Shown piece after piece: positions 56,583-64,000 of a stretch of DNA of 64,000 nucleotides. Position numbers and translations under genes: made by a program. The notes below the pieces were generated by a model. The model did no database searches. It saw only the letters and a program-made list of their open reading frames with translations, and was not told where the DNA came from. This DNA is from Palsa-883 sp963826975 (GTDB taxonomy: Bacteria > Pseudomonadota > Alphaproteobacteria > Acetobacterales > Acetobacteraceae): NCBI GenBank assembly GCA_963826975.1, contig CAWGZJ010000011.1, positions 806,001-870,000 on the forward strand, read 5' to 3'. The stretch's first letter is position 1. Each line of letters opens with the position of its first letter.

Positions 56583-56912
56583 CCATTCGGTTACCTGTCA
56601 AGTGGCCGGTCACCCGACGGTGGACGAAGCCGACTACGTGCAGCGAGCCGGGCGCGGCGCGAGAATGTCGTTGCTGGCTCGCAGGCAGGAATCAGGTCGG
56701 GTGATGCGCCCGGACGGCGGATTCCCGATATATGCCGGCGCATAACTGTCGGGATACTTTACACATTCATCTTTCTGTAACGTTCCCATCCGTGTAGCCA
56801 ACTGATTTTCCTACCGATCGCTTGGTGGCACATGGTTTGCACGCCTTTGCGTGTGGCGCCGTTCCGGTCAGCCGGGGCTGTTGTTCTTGAGCCGTAACGT
56901 AAGGATGTCGTG
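56583..56912. other. Intergenic region containing a sigma-54 promoter
   Basis: This 330-bp divergent spacer lies between arsR and the PEP-CTERM gene. The part near 56746-56763 reads CTGTCGGGATACTTTACA and might be an activator site. The -24/-12 promoter is at 56826-56841. No ORF is supported. Confidence 0.5.
56826..56841 (+). promoter_or_regulatory. Sigma-54 (RpoN) -24/-12 promoter
   Basis: TGGCACATGGTTTGCA matches the RpoN consensus TGGCACRNNNNTTGCW at every fixed position. Transcription would start near 56853, giving a leader of about 60 nt before ATG 56913. Sigma-54 promoters upstream of PEP-CTERM genes are a known trait of exosortase systems controlled by PrsK/PrsR. Confidence 0.8.
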
Positions 56913-57735
56913 ATGAAAACTTTGACGCGGACGCTGACGGGTGCGGCGGGCACTGTGGCGCTGGCGTCCGTCTCCGTGCCAGCCCTGGCGAGCATTATCG
57001 CGCAGGATGATTTTTCCGTGCCGCCCTACGCATTGGGCGCGCTGAACGGGCAGGCGGTGGGGGGAACCGGCTTCACGGGAAGCTGGGCGACGGTGCCGGG
57101 GTTGGAGCAAGACCTGTCGGTTGTCGCCAACGGCGCGATTGGGCGCCCGAGCGTGACGGGCGGCAATGGCGGCGACTACGCGAACTTTGCATCGCCCTTC
57201 AGCCTGAGCACGGGTCAGCTTTTCATCAGCTACACGATGGACAACGTGGGCGGGACCAGCCTGTCGACCACCAGGCTCGACCTTAATCTGGATACGCCGC
57301 CGGTTGCCGGCGACCGGGCTGTACTTGGGGGGTTCCAGCCTAGCGGTGACTTCGGCCTTGGCCTTGAAGGCGCCCTGGGAGGTGCGTTGGCGCAAAGTTC
57401 GATTTCGGCCACCGGGACCCACAAGGTCGTCGGCGTGCTCGACGCGACGAACGATCAGATTGCGATCTTCGTCGATCCGACCTCGAGCAGCTTCTATGAC
57501 ACCAATGGCGCCAACGATGCCGACGCGGTCGCTGCGTGGACGCCCCCGGGGCGTTCTCACCTTCAGCAGCTACAGCCTGATCGAGAACCTGAACGACCAG
57601 GTGAATTTCGGCCACGTGGTGTTCTCGACCGATGCGGCGTCGGCCGGGATCGGTGTTCCGGAACCGGCGTCGATGGCATTGCTTGCTGCGGGTCTTCTGG
57701 GTCTTGGACTGATCCGCCGACGCAACGCAGGATAG
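56913..57735 (+). CDS. PEP-CTERM sorting domain protein, frameshifted
   Basis: PEP-CTERM proteins are exported and then processed at the C-terminus by exosortase in the membrane, usually together with exopolysaccharide. A signal peptide (MKTLTRTLTGAAGTVALASV, cleavage near PALAS) starts the protein. A Gly/Ser/Thr-rich body follows. The C-terminus VPEPASMALLAAGLLGLGLI, then RRRNAG, has the Pro-Glu-Pro motif, membrane helix and Arg cluster. One base is missing or extra near 57545 in CGCCCCCGGGGCG, which moves the sorting signal to another frame. Corrected length is about 273 residues. The exosortase gene is not in the window. Confidence 0.87.
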
Positions 57736-57885
57736 CCAGATCGGGCCGGGTTCCGCCGAGGGTGGTTCCCGGTGGAGCCGCCGGTTGCCTGGGTCCGGGG
57801 CGCGGTGGTTGAGTTACTATAAATAACTAGCATAACATTCCCTTTTGTGTTACGCTGGCCGGTCAAAATTACCTGATCGGAAACC

Positions 57886-58704
57886 GTGCTCGTGTCCAAT
57901 CCATCCCCCGACCCGAACCCCGCCGCCGCACCGGCCAGGCCACCCTACGTCATCCCGCCGCAGGACTTGCGTGACATGGTGCTGACGCTGCCGCGCCCGC
58001 CGGCCGACGCGCCGGAGACCGCCTGGCAGGAGGTGGTGCAGGCCGGCCTCGACAGGCTCGAGGCGCTCGATCCGCGCGATGCGCTGCAGACGATGCTGGC
58101 GGTGACGGTGATCGCCACCCAGGCCGGGGCGGTCGACGCCTGCCGGCTGGCGTTCGACCCGGACGCCTCGGCCGTGCAGGCACTGCGCCAGCGGGCCAGC
58201 GCTGCGGCGCTGCTGCGCGTGATGGCCGGGGCGCTGCGGTCGTTGAAGCAGCTTCGGTTGCAGCCGGCGGCGCCGGCGCGCGACTGGGGCGACGCGGCGG
58301 CGGTGCTGGCGGGGGTGATGCAGCAGGCGCCGGCGCGGCCGGCCGAGGCGGCGCGCGGGGGCAAGGCGGCGGTGGAGGACGAGCCGGCGGAGATCATCCG
58401 CTGGATCGACGAGATCGACGACGCGGAGATGAACGAGGAGATGGAGCGGCTGCGGCGCGAGGCCGCGGGCGAGCCGCCCTTGCCGGTGAAGCCGGGGCCT
58501 CGGCGGATCTACAAGTACAAAGAGGGTGATTACGCGCGGACCTGGGTGCCCGATGAGCGGGCGGCGCGGAAGTACCCGGGGTGGGAGAACATGACGAAGC
58601 CGGAGCGGCGGGAATTCTTTGGGTACACGTACACCGGGCCGGTGGCGCCGCTGGAGATGCTGACGCCGGCGTCTCGCGCTGCTGCCGCGGCTGGGGAGGA
58701 GTGA
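57886..58704 (+). CDS. Hypothetical protein, Acetobacteraceae-type
   Basis: This 272-residue protein starts at GTG 57886 and has no signal peptide or membrane segment. The N-terminal 30 residues are Pro/Ala-rich. A helical core follows (LDRLEALDPRDALQTMLAVT; ASAVQALRQRASAAALLRVM), then an acidic stretch EIIRWIDEIDDAEMNEEMER. The C-terminal part is basic and aromatic (YKYKEGDYARTWVPDERAAR; KPERREFFGYTYTGP). I do not recognise a characterised family. Codon use is clearly coding. It precedes the GC-rich tandem array. Confidence 0.75.
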   Translation: MLVSNPSPDPNPAAAPARPPYVIPPQDLRDMVLTLPRPPADAPETAWQEVVQAGLDRLEALDPRDALQTMLAVTVIATQAGAVDACRLAFDPDASAVQALRQRASAAALLRVMAGALRSLKQLRLQPAAPARDWGDAAAVLAGVMQQAPARPAEAARGGKAAVEDEPAEIIRWIDEIDDAEMNEEMERLRREAAGEPPLPVKPGPRRIYKYKEGDYARTWVPDERAARKYPGWENMTKPERREFFGYTYTGPVAPLEMLTPASRAAAAAGEE

Positions 58705-58814
58705 GGGGCGGGGTGGGCGGTCGTCTCGGCTGGGGTGGGCTCCTTGGCAACTGCCCGCGGGGGTGCGAAGCGCTGTTGGCGGCGGTGCGGTGGCTTGCCA
58801 AGGCAGGCAAGGAT

Positions 58815-58932
58815 TCTTGCCGCGGATGAACGCCGATGAACGCCGATGATCCGAGCGGAACGCGGGCTGGTGCCGGCCCGGTGGCGCCAGGGCATCCGCC
58901 GTTTGCGTTATTTGCGGTTCCGATTCTTGCTG
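58815..58932. repeat. Word-repeat hairpin F (GATGAACGCC type), degenerate
   Basis: The left arm CTTGCCGCGGATGAACGCCG is followed by ATGAACGCCGATG. The right arm ATCCGCCGTTTGCGTTATTT is followed by GCGGTTCCGATTCTTGC. The pairing is imperfect but the layout matches the other word-repeat hairpins. Confidence 0.55.
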
Positions 58933-58994
58933 CTCGCTGTCAGGGCATGGAAGGGCAGAATGGTGCTTCGCGCGGAGCGCCGGCACCGGCGGAG

Positions 58995-59690
58995 GGCACG
59001 ACCCGGGGAAGGACAAGCACAGGTCACGGCAGACGTGGTTTTTGCGAAATCGCGCAACGACCCTCCCGCCGGGTTCGACCCGGGCGGGGGCACGACCCGG
59101 GGAAGGACGGGTACAGGTCGCGGCGGACGTGGTTTTTGCGAAATTGCGCAACGACCCTCCCGCCGGGGCAGGCTCCTCTCGCCGGGTTCGGCGCGGGCGC
59201 GGGCACGACCCGGGGAAGGACGGGCGCAGGTCGCGGCAAGACGTGGATTTGCGAAATTGCGCAACGACCCTCCCGCCGGGGCAGGCTCCTCCCGCCGGGC
59301 TCGGCGCGGGCGGGGGCATGTCCCGGGGAAGGACGGGCACAGGTCGCGGCGGACGTGTTTTTGCGAAATTGCGCAACGACCCTCCCGCCGGCGCAGGCTC
59401 CTCCTGTCGGGTTCGGCACGGGCGGGGGCACGTCCCGGAGAAGGACGGGCACAGGTCGCGGCGGCCGCGCTTTTTTTGCGAAATCGCGCAACGACCCTGG
59501 CCTCCGCCGGGGCAGGCTCCTCCCGCCGGGCTCGGCGCGGGCGGGGGCATGATCCGGGGGGGGACGGGCACAGGTCGCGGCGGACGGGGTTTTTGCGAAA
59601 TCGCGCAACAACCCTCCCGCCGGGGCAGGCTCCTCCCGCCGGGCTCGGCACGGGCCGATTTTCGCGAAATGCGCAACGACCCTCGGGTCA
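58995..59690. repeat. GC-rich tandem array, about six units of 94-117 bp
   Basis: The core TTTTTGCGAAATYGCGCAAC recurs with GCGAAAT at 59044, 59138, 59251, 59363, 59478, 59595 and 59663. Each unit also has GGGGAAGGACGGGCACAGGT, CGCGGCGGACGTGG and CCCTCCCGCCGGGGCAGGCT followed by CCTCCCGCCGGG. Unit lengths (94, 113, 112, 115, 117, 68 bp) do not keep a reading frame, so the array is not a coding repeat. TTGCG/CGCAA within the core can form a small stem. Confidence 0.85.
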
Positions 59691-59770
59691 GGTGCGAGAA
59701 GGTGTGCGCGATGCAACAGTCCGGCACCTGGCTGGTGGCAGCTACGAGCGGGCTGGGTCTTTGGGGCCGC

Positions 59771-59827
59771 GCACCCTCACCCTCGTCGCTTCGCGCCTCG
59801 ACCTCTCCCGCAAGAGCGGGAGAGGTG
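59771..59827. repeat. ACCCTCACCC...GAGAGGT hairpin repeat, copy 3
   Basis: GCACCCTCACCCTCGTCGCT is followed by TCGCGCCTCG and the stem ACCTCTCCCGCAAGAGCGGG continuing into AGAGGT. It is the best-kept copy of the family at 14433 and 36141. It lies just upstream of the DHA2-type MFS gene. Confidence 0.7.
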
Positions 59828-59940
59828 AACAGGTGAAACGCGCGATCCTACCTGCCACGTAATCGACCTGGCCGCACCGGCTCGACGATCATGACGCACG
59901 CTTCGGTACAGCAACAACCCGGCGCGCGGAGCCTTGATCA

Positions 59941-61359
59941 ATGAGCAACGCCCAATCCCAGACACTGCCGGCAGCGCTTGAACTGCGCCGGTGGCTCGCA
60001 CTGCCGGTGCTGCTTGCCGGCACGTTCATGGTGATTCTCGATTTCTTCATCGTCAACGTCGCCATCCCGTCGTTGCAGCGCGAGTTGAACGCCGACGCGG
60101 CGACGATCGAGTGGATCGTCGCCGGCTACGGGCTGACCTATGCCGCTGGCTTGATCATCGGCGGGCGCCTCGGCGATTTATATGGGCGCCGACGCATCTT
60201 CGCGCTCGGGCTGGCGGTGTTCACGTTTGCTTCGGCGGGCTGCGGCTGGGCGCCGGACGCGGCGCTGCTGATCGTGACGCGCGCGGCTCAGGGCGCCGGC
60301 GCCGCGCTGCTGGCCCCGCAGGTGCTGGCCATCATCGGTGTCACCTATACCGGCGCGGACCGCGGACGCGCCTTCGCCATTTACGGTGTGGTACTGGGGC
60401 TGGCCTCGGCCTGCGGGCAGGTCGTCGGCGGGCTGTTGATCCAGGCCGATCCGCTTGGCCTCGGCTGGCGCGGTTGCTTCCTGGTCAACATCCCGATCGG
60501 GGTGGCGGCGTTGCTGTTGGCGCCATCGCTGGTGCCGGAATCGCGGGCACCGATCGGCCGCTGCCTGGATGGTTCCGGTGCCGTCCTGATCACCCTGGCG
60601 ATCACCGCCCTGCTGCTGCCGCTGATCGAGGGCCGCAGACAGGGTTGGCCGATGTGGACCTGGCTCTCGCTCGCCGCCGCGGTCGCGTTGCTTGGCGGGT
60701 TCGTTTACCAACAGCGCCGGCACGCGGCGCCGCTGATCGATCCGGCATTGTTCCGTGTACCGAGGTTCCGGATCGGGCTGCTGGCGGTGCTGGCATTGTT
60801 CGGCGGCGTGGCGTCGTTCTTCCTGGTCCTGGCATTGTATCTGCAGCAGGGCAGGGGGCTCGACGCGCTCGCCGCCGGATTGATGTTCACCACGATGGCC
60901 GGGGCGTTCAGCGCGGCCTCGCTGGTCGCGGGCCGCGTCGCGCGGTGGCTGGGTCGGCCGCCGCTGCTGATTGGCGCGCTTGGCATGGCGGCGGGGTTGC
61001 TGGGGTTGCGCCTGACTGTCGGCTGGATCGGCACCGGCGGCTCGCCGCTGCTGCTGGTGCCGGCGCTGGTGCTGGATGGCGCGGGGATGGGTCTGGTGAT
61101 GGCACCACTGGTCGCGAACGTGCTGGTGGGTCTGCCGGCACGCGATGCCGGTGCCGCTGCCGGAGTGTTGGCGGCGGTGCAGCAGTTCGCGAATGCGCTC
61201 GGCGTTGCGCTGATCGGGCTGGTGTTCTTCGGCGTGCTGGCGCAGGCGCCGCCGGCCGCTGCCTATGCGACCGCCTTCAGCGCCAGCCTGGACTGGCTGG
61301 TGGGGCTGGCGCTGGTCCTCGCGTTGCTGGCCCGGATCATGGTGCGCCGCCGTGCGTGA
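59941..61359 (+). CDS. DHA2-type MFS transporter
   Basis: The 472-residue protein has about 14 membrane helices, as in the DHA2 (EmrB/QacA-like) drug:proton antiporters. The N-terminal FMVILDFFIVNVAIPSLQRE and GYGLTYAAGLIIGGRLGDLY with GRRRIF (motif A) are diagnostic. Motif C appears as VLGLASACGQVVGGLL. It may export toxic compounds. No regulator or membrane-fusion partner is adjacent. The start ATG at 59941 follows a short spacer with a hairpin repeat. Confidence 0.9.
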   Translation: MSNAQSQTLPAALELRRWLALPVLLAGTFMVILDFFIVNVAIPSLQRELNADAATIEWIVAGYGLTYAAGLIIGGRLGDLYGRRRIFALGLAVFTFASAGCGWAPDAALLIVTRAAQGAGAALLAPQVLAIIGVTYTGADRGRAFAIYGVVLGLASACGQVVGGLLIQADPLGLGWRGCFLVNIPIGVAALLLAPSLVPESRAPIGRCLDGSGAVLITLAITALLLPLIEGRRQGWPMWTWLSLAAAVALLGGFVYQQRRHAAPLIDPALFRVPRFRIGLLAVLALFGGVASFFLVLALYLQQGRGLDALAAGLMFTTMAGAFSAASLVAGRVARWLGRPPLLIGALGMAAGLLGLRLTVGWIGTGGSPLLLVPALVLDGAGMGLVMAPLVANVLVGLPARDAGAAAGVLAAVQQFANALGVALIGLVFFGVLAQAPPAAAYATAFSASLDWLVGLALVLALLARIMVRRRA

Positions 61360-61456
61360 CTTGATTGTTCGTAGCACGCATGCGAACCGATCCGATGCTG
61401 TCGTTCATTGCCGGAAACGGCGGCCGGATTGGCGTTCATTGGCAACCCCGGCCCGA

Positions 61457-62881
61457 CTAGAACGCGGGCTCCGCGACCGGCTCCTGGCTTGTCTCGGTGA
61501 CCAGTTCGAGTTGGCCGACGGTTTCCTTGCCGAACGCCAATGGAATGCAGGCGCCGGCCGCCACTACCACGGCGATCGTTCCGAAGAAAATCGTTGCGGA
61601 CCCGGTGTACGGTTCGAGAAAGAACGGTGTCAGCACGCCCGAAAAGATCCGTCCCGTGGCCTCGCCGAAAAAGTGACCGCGGCCCCGCAGCGCCGTGGGG
61701 AACTGCTCGGACAGATAGACCCGCACCGCCGGGAAGGAGGACAGCACGGTGAACCCGGTGATGATCGCGCCGGCGGTCATCGCCACCGTCGCGTACGGAC
61801 CGGCGTTGTGCGCCATCGCCATCAGCAGCAGACCGGGAACCGAGCCGCCGAGGCAATAGGTGATGGACCAGCGCCGGCCAATGACTTCCATGATGAACCC
61901 GTTGAAGAACTTGCCGGGAATCGTCACCATGAACAGCAACGTGCCGAGACCGAAGCTCAGGCCGACGGCGGAACCTTGGTCCACCAGCGCCTTCGGCAGG
62001 AGGATCGCCGAACAGTAATACGCGGTGGTTGCGGCAGCGTAGCAAGTGATTCCGACCGCGGTCCAGCGCAGTTGGCCGGCACGGAACAGCGCGGTGAACG
62101 GAGGCAGCGCCTCGGGCGCATCCGCGAGATCGGATCCGAGTTCCGCGACGGTCAGTTTTGGCACACTGTTGCCGCAGCGCACGATCATCAGGTTGACTGT
62201 GTCGACCGCCGCCTGGGGGTTGCCCCTGCGCAGATACCAGCGCGCGCTCTCCGGCAGGCCGAAATGCACCAGCAACGGCACGATCCCCAATGCCAGCCCG
62301 CCCGGCAGCGCGATCAGGCGGAAGCCGTTCGGGTTGCCGGCGAGCAGGAAGCCGACGAACGGCAGCAGCGTGAACGCGCTCGCCAGCATGACCTCGAAGA
62401 TCGCGCCGTAGGTGCGGCGGTGCTGTTTCGGCATGAGTTCGGCCGCGATCGGGAACGGTGCCGAGATGGCAAAACCCAGGCCGATGCCGGTGAGGATGCG
62501 GATGACGATCAGTTGCGTCCCGCTTTGCGCCAGGGGGATCAGCAGGGTGAAAAACGTGCTGATGACCACGCCGATCTGCATCACCGTCTTGCGGCTGATG
62601 CGGTCGGACATCGAGGAAGCAACGAAGCCGCCGAGGACGACGAGGATGGTGGGGGCAACCACCAGCCAGCGAACCTGACTGCTGGTGAGTTGCAACGGTT
62701 CCTTGGCCAGCACCAGCAGCGAACCACCGAGCGCCAGATCGTAGCCCTCGACGAAGCCGACCGCGCCGAGCACCAGGATTACCAGCACATGGTAGGAGCT
62801 GAAGGGAATGCTATCGAGCTTGCGGCCCAGGATATGGCTGGCCGGAATGGGTGGCCCGCCGACGAAACCGGTGCTGCTCAT
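61457..62881 (-). CDS. MFS transporter, metabolite/sugar or aromatic-acid type
   Basis: The 474-residue carrier has 12 helices and the metabolite:H+ symporter signature. VEGYDLALGGSLL and MSDRISRKTVMQIGVVISTF (motif A) are clear in the first half, then ISAPFPIAAELMPKQHRRTY and GFLLAGNPNGFRLIALPGGL. In the second half, VYLSEQFPTALRGRGHFFGE resembles the PETYPT-like repeat motif. Members import aromatic acids, sugars or shikimate. The start ATG at 62881 is supported by family length. It is convergent with the DHA2 gene. Confidence 0.88.
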   Translation of the reverse strand: MSSTGFVGGPPIPASHILGRKLDSIPFSSYHVLVILVLGAVGFVEGYDLALGGSLLVLAKEPLQLTSSQVRWLVVAPTILVVLGGFVASSMSDRISRKTVMQIGVVISTFFTLLIPLAQSGTQLIVIRILTGIGLGFAISAPFPIAAELMPKQHRRTYGAIFEVMLASAFTLLPFVGFLLAGNPNGFRLIALPGGLALGIVPLLVHFGLPESARWYLRRGNPQAAVDTVNLMIVRCGNSVPKLTVAELGSDLADAPEALPPFTALFRAGQLRWTAVGITCYAAATTAYYCSAILLPKALVDQGSAVGLSFGLGTLLFMVTIPGKFFNGFIMEVIGRRWSITYCLGGSVPGLLLMAMAHNAGPYATVAMTAGAIITGFTVLSSFPAVRVYLSEQFPTALRGRGHFFGEATGRIFSGVLTPFFLEPYTGSATIFFGTIAVVVAAGACIPLAFGKETVGQLELVTETSQEPVAEPAF

Positions 62882-63238
62882 GTCGTTCTCCCAGATTTGT
62901 CCAATCCGGCGCCGGCTCGGCAGAGGCGGAAGAGCGCGTTTGTCTTACGGGTTTCACGTCAAGGCGCTCGAGAACGAAACTATGCTTGCGCTGATCCTTC
63001 GGTGTTTCCTGTGCCAGCCGCCTTGCCTGACGCCGGTATGGACGTTTTGCTTTTGGACGCTCGATGCAGGCCCGACGGGGACTTCCGCCGGGATCGGCTG
63101 GTTCGCCAAGTCCGACGGCAGGTTAGCTGGCGTTGCCAGCATCTTTCAATGATCAAATCGTCGGGGATCAAATCGTCGGGCAGCTCGCCAAGGCCCGTTC
63201 CGCCGCCCGTCGACAGCGGTGACGATCGGCATGCGGCT
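62882..63238. other. Intergenic region between MFS and VOC genes
   Basis: This 357-bp spacer contains two tandem GATCAAATCGTCGGG units (63151-63181). It should hold the promoter for the minus-strand MFS gene, but no clear -35/-10 is seen. No gene was found. Confidence 0.4.
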
Positions 63239-63601
63239 TTATTTCTCCTTCATCGAGCGCTCGTCCCACAGGCGCACCAGGTATCCGTCGGGGTCGGCGA
63301 GCTCGACCCCGTATCCCCAGAAGGATTTGCGTGGGCCGTGCGCGAACGTGACGCCCCGTGCGGACCACTCGGCGAAGGTCGCATCGACGTCAGGCACCTG
63401 GAACCACATGGCGCACCCGTTCGGGCTGATGGGCGATGAGGATTCTTGCAGGAACAGCGCAAATCCCTCGCTGTCCTGCAGCGCGATCGTGCCCCGCTCG
63501 GGAACCTCGAATTCGACTTTCAACCCTAGCGTCGCGACATACCAATCGCGCGAGCGGTTCGTGTCGGTTACCGGAATGCTCAGGTGGTCGAACTTCATCA
63601 T
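63239..63601 (-). CDS. VOC family (glyoxalase/bleomycin resistance-like) protein
   Basis: The 120-residue protein has the two beta-alpha-beta-beta-beta modules of the vicinal oxygen chelate fold: MMKFDHLSIPVTDTNRSRDW, YVATLGLKVEFEVPERGTIA, then WFQVPDVDATFAEWSARGVT and YGVELADPDGYLVRLWDE. The metal-binding His (DHLSIPV) and Glu-like positions (VELADPDG) are kept. Members act as isomerases, dioxygenases or resistance proteins; the substrate is unknown. The conserved start is ATG 63601, though the frame runs on to 63715. Confidence 0.9.
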   Translation of the reverse strand: MMKFDHLSIPVTDTNRSRDWYVATLGLKVEFEVPERGTIALQDSEGFALFLQESSSPISPNGCAMWFQVPDVDATFAEWSARGVTFAHGPRKSFWGYGVELADPDGYLVRLWDERSMKEK

Positions 63602-63795
63602 CGTTCGGTACCTCCGTGCGTGGTCACCTGTCTGGCGTTGCCAGCGTGGTCGCGCGGCTGGCGTCGCGGCTGCGTTCACCCCCTGACGGCCTGTTCGGCA
63701 TTGCGGGGCCGGCAATCGTGCTCAACGCGATCCCCTGTTGGGATCTCCATGCCAACGCTGGCCAGCCCCGGCGCGACCGCGGCATGCCACCAATG

Positions 63796-64000
63796 CTAAT
63801 CCGCGGAGACCGGCACCAGGCTCGGCGCCGGGGCGCCAGTGTGATCCGCCTCGGTCAGCATGCGCCAGGCACCGCCCATCAGGATCTCAGCCGGCCGAAA
63901 GCGCGCCTTGTAGGCCATCTTGCGGCTCTCCGGCACCCAATAGCCGAGATAGACGTAAGGCAGCCCGAGGGTCCGCGCGCGTTCGATCAGCCAGAGGATG
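63796..64000 (-). CDS. bpt: Aspartate/glutamate leucyltransferase, C-terminal fragment
   Basis: Bpt attaches Leu to N-terminal Asp or Glu of proteins, marking them for the Clp N-degron pathway. The window shows only the last 67 residues, including LGLPYVYLGYWVPESRKMAY and KARFRPAEILMGGAWRMLTE, which are the conserved C-terminal motif of the arginyl/leucyltransferase family. It ends at TAG 63796-63798. The N-terminal part with the zinc-binding cysteines lies beyond position 64000. Confidence 0.88.
   Translation of the reverse strand, partial: ILWLIERARTLGLPYVYLGYWVPESRKMAYKARFRPAEILMGGAWRMLTEADHTGAPAPSLVPVSAD

Noticed and set aside
58995..59690. CRISPR array
   Set aside because: Repeat and spacer cannot be separated. 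Nearly the whole unit is conserved, units exceed 110 bp, and no cas gene is near.
57850..59727. A 625-codon minus-strand frame over the tandem array
   Set aside because: It runs antisense through the hypothetical gene and the array. Unit lengths do not keep the frame, and the protein is Arg/Pro-rich low-complexity sequence.

Overview
The window reads as chromosomal DNA of a high-GC alphaproteobacterium, most likely of the Acetobacteraceae/Rhodospirillales type. The main evidence is the minus-strand block ffh-rpsP-rimM-trmD-rplS-leuC-leuD-leuB (54.4 to 46.8 kb), an order typical of that group. The class I PHA synthase, the secDF pair without a visible yajC, a PEP-CTERM protein and an arginyltransferase-like bpt end fit the same picture. 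This is inference; no marker RNA gene lies in the window.

Layout. 0-0.6 kb: 5' end of a group II intron (minus strand, cut by the window edge) sitting against a short palindromic repeat. 0.67-9.6 kb: homoserine dehydrogenase, DUF29 protein, AlaC-type aminotransferase, OmpA-like lipoprotein, PHA synthase, a BrnT/BrnA toxin-antitoxin pair and ComM. 9.8-14.3 kb: sugar module (GT4 glycosyltransferase, GH15 glucoamylase-like enzyme, trehalose-6-phosphate synthase). 14.5-21 kb: acyltransferase, Baeyer-Villiger-type monooxygenase, cis-prenyl transferase, a 312-bp MITE-like element next to an IS5 remnant, and a secreted beta-propeller protein. 21.7-27 kb: EAL protein, SecF, SecD, DUF2189 membrane protein. 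27-34 kb: repeat-rich intergenic DNA, a TonB receptor with a YfiR-like periplasmic protein, and a divergent membrane GGDEF-EAL protein. 34-46.5 kb: GST, CoA-transferase, TauD-like dioxygenase, VapBC, a GlxA-like regulator, a TPR-glycosyltransferase, two LLM oxidoreductases, TfoX, MNT/HEPN, DJ-1 and MFS genes. 46.8-54.4 kb: the leu/ribosome/SRP block. 54.8-64 kb: small enzymes, an ArsR-SRPBCC pair, a PEP-CTERM gene behind a near-perfect sigma-54 promoter, a 0.7-kb GC-rich tandem array, two MFS transporters, a VOC protein and the end of bpt.

Two patterns run through the window. First, many genes carry single-base frameshifts, often in homopolymers and very densely at 49.7-54.4 kb in genes the cell cannot lose (ffh, trmD, rimM, leuC). 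This points to uncorrected sequence error, so intact proteins are described for these genes. Second, intergenic spaces hold at least four families of inverted repeats. One consists of unusual hairpins whose arms are built from short tandem words, with a different word in each element (17.8, 25.6, 27.9, 33.6, 46.7 and 58.8 kb). These are the least explained structures here.

The best regulatory finding is the -24/-12 promoter at 56826-56841 ahead of the PEP-CTERM gene, which ties that exported protein to RpoN control. No tRNA, rRNA, CRISPR array or replication origin was seen.
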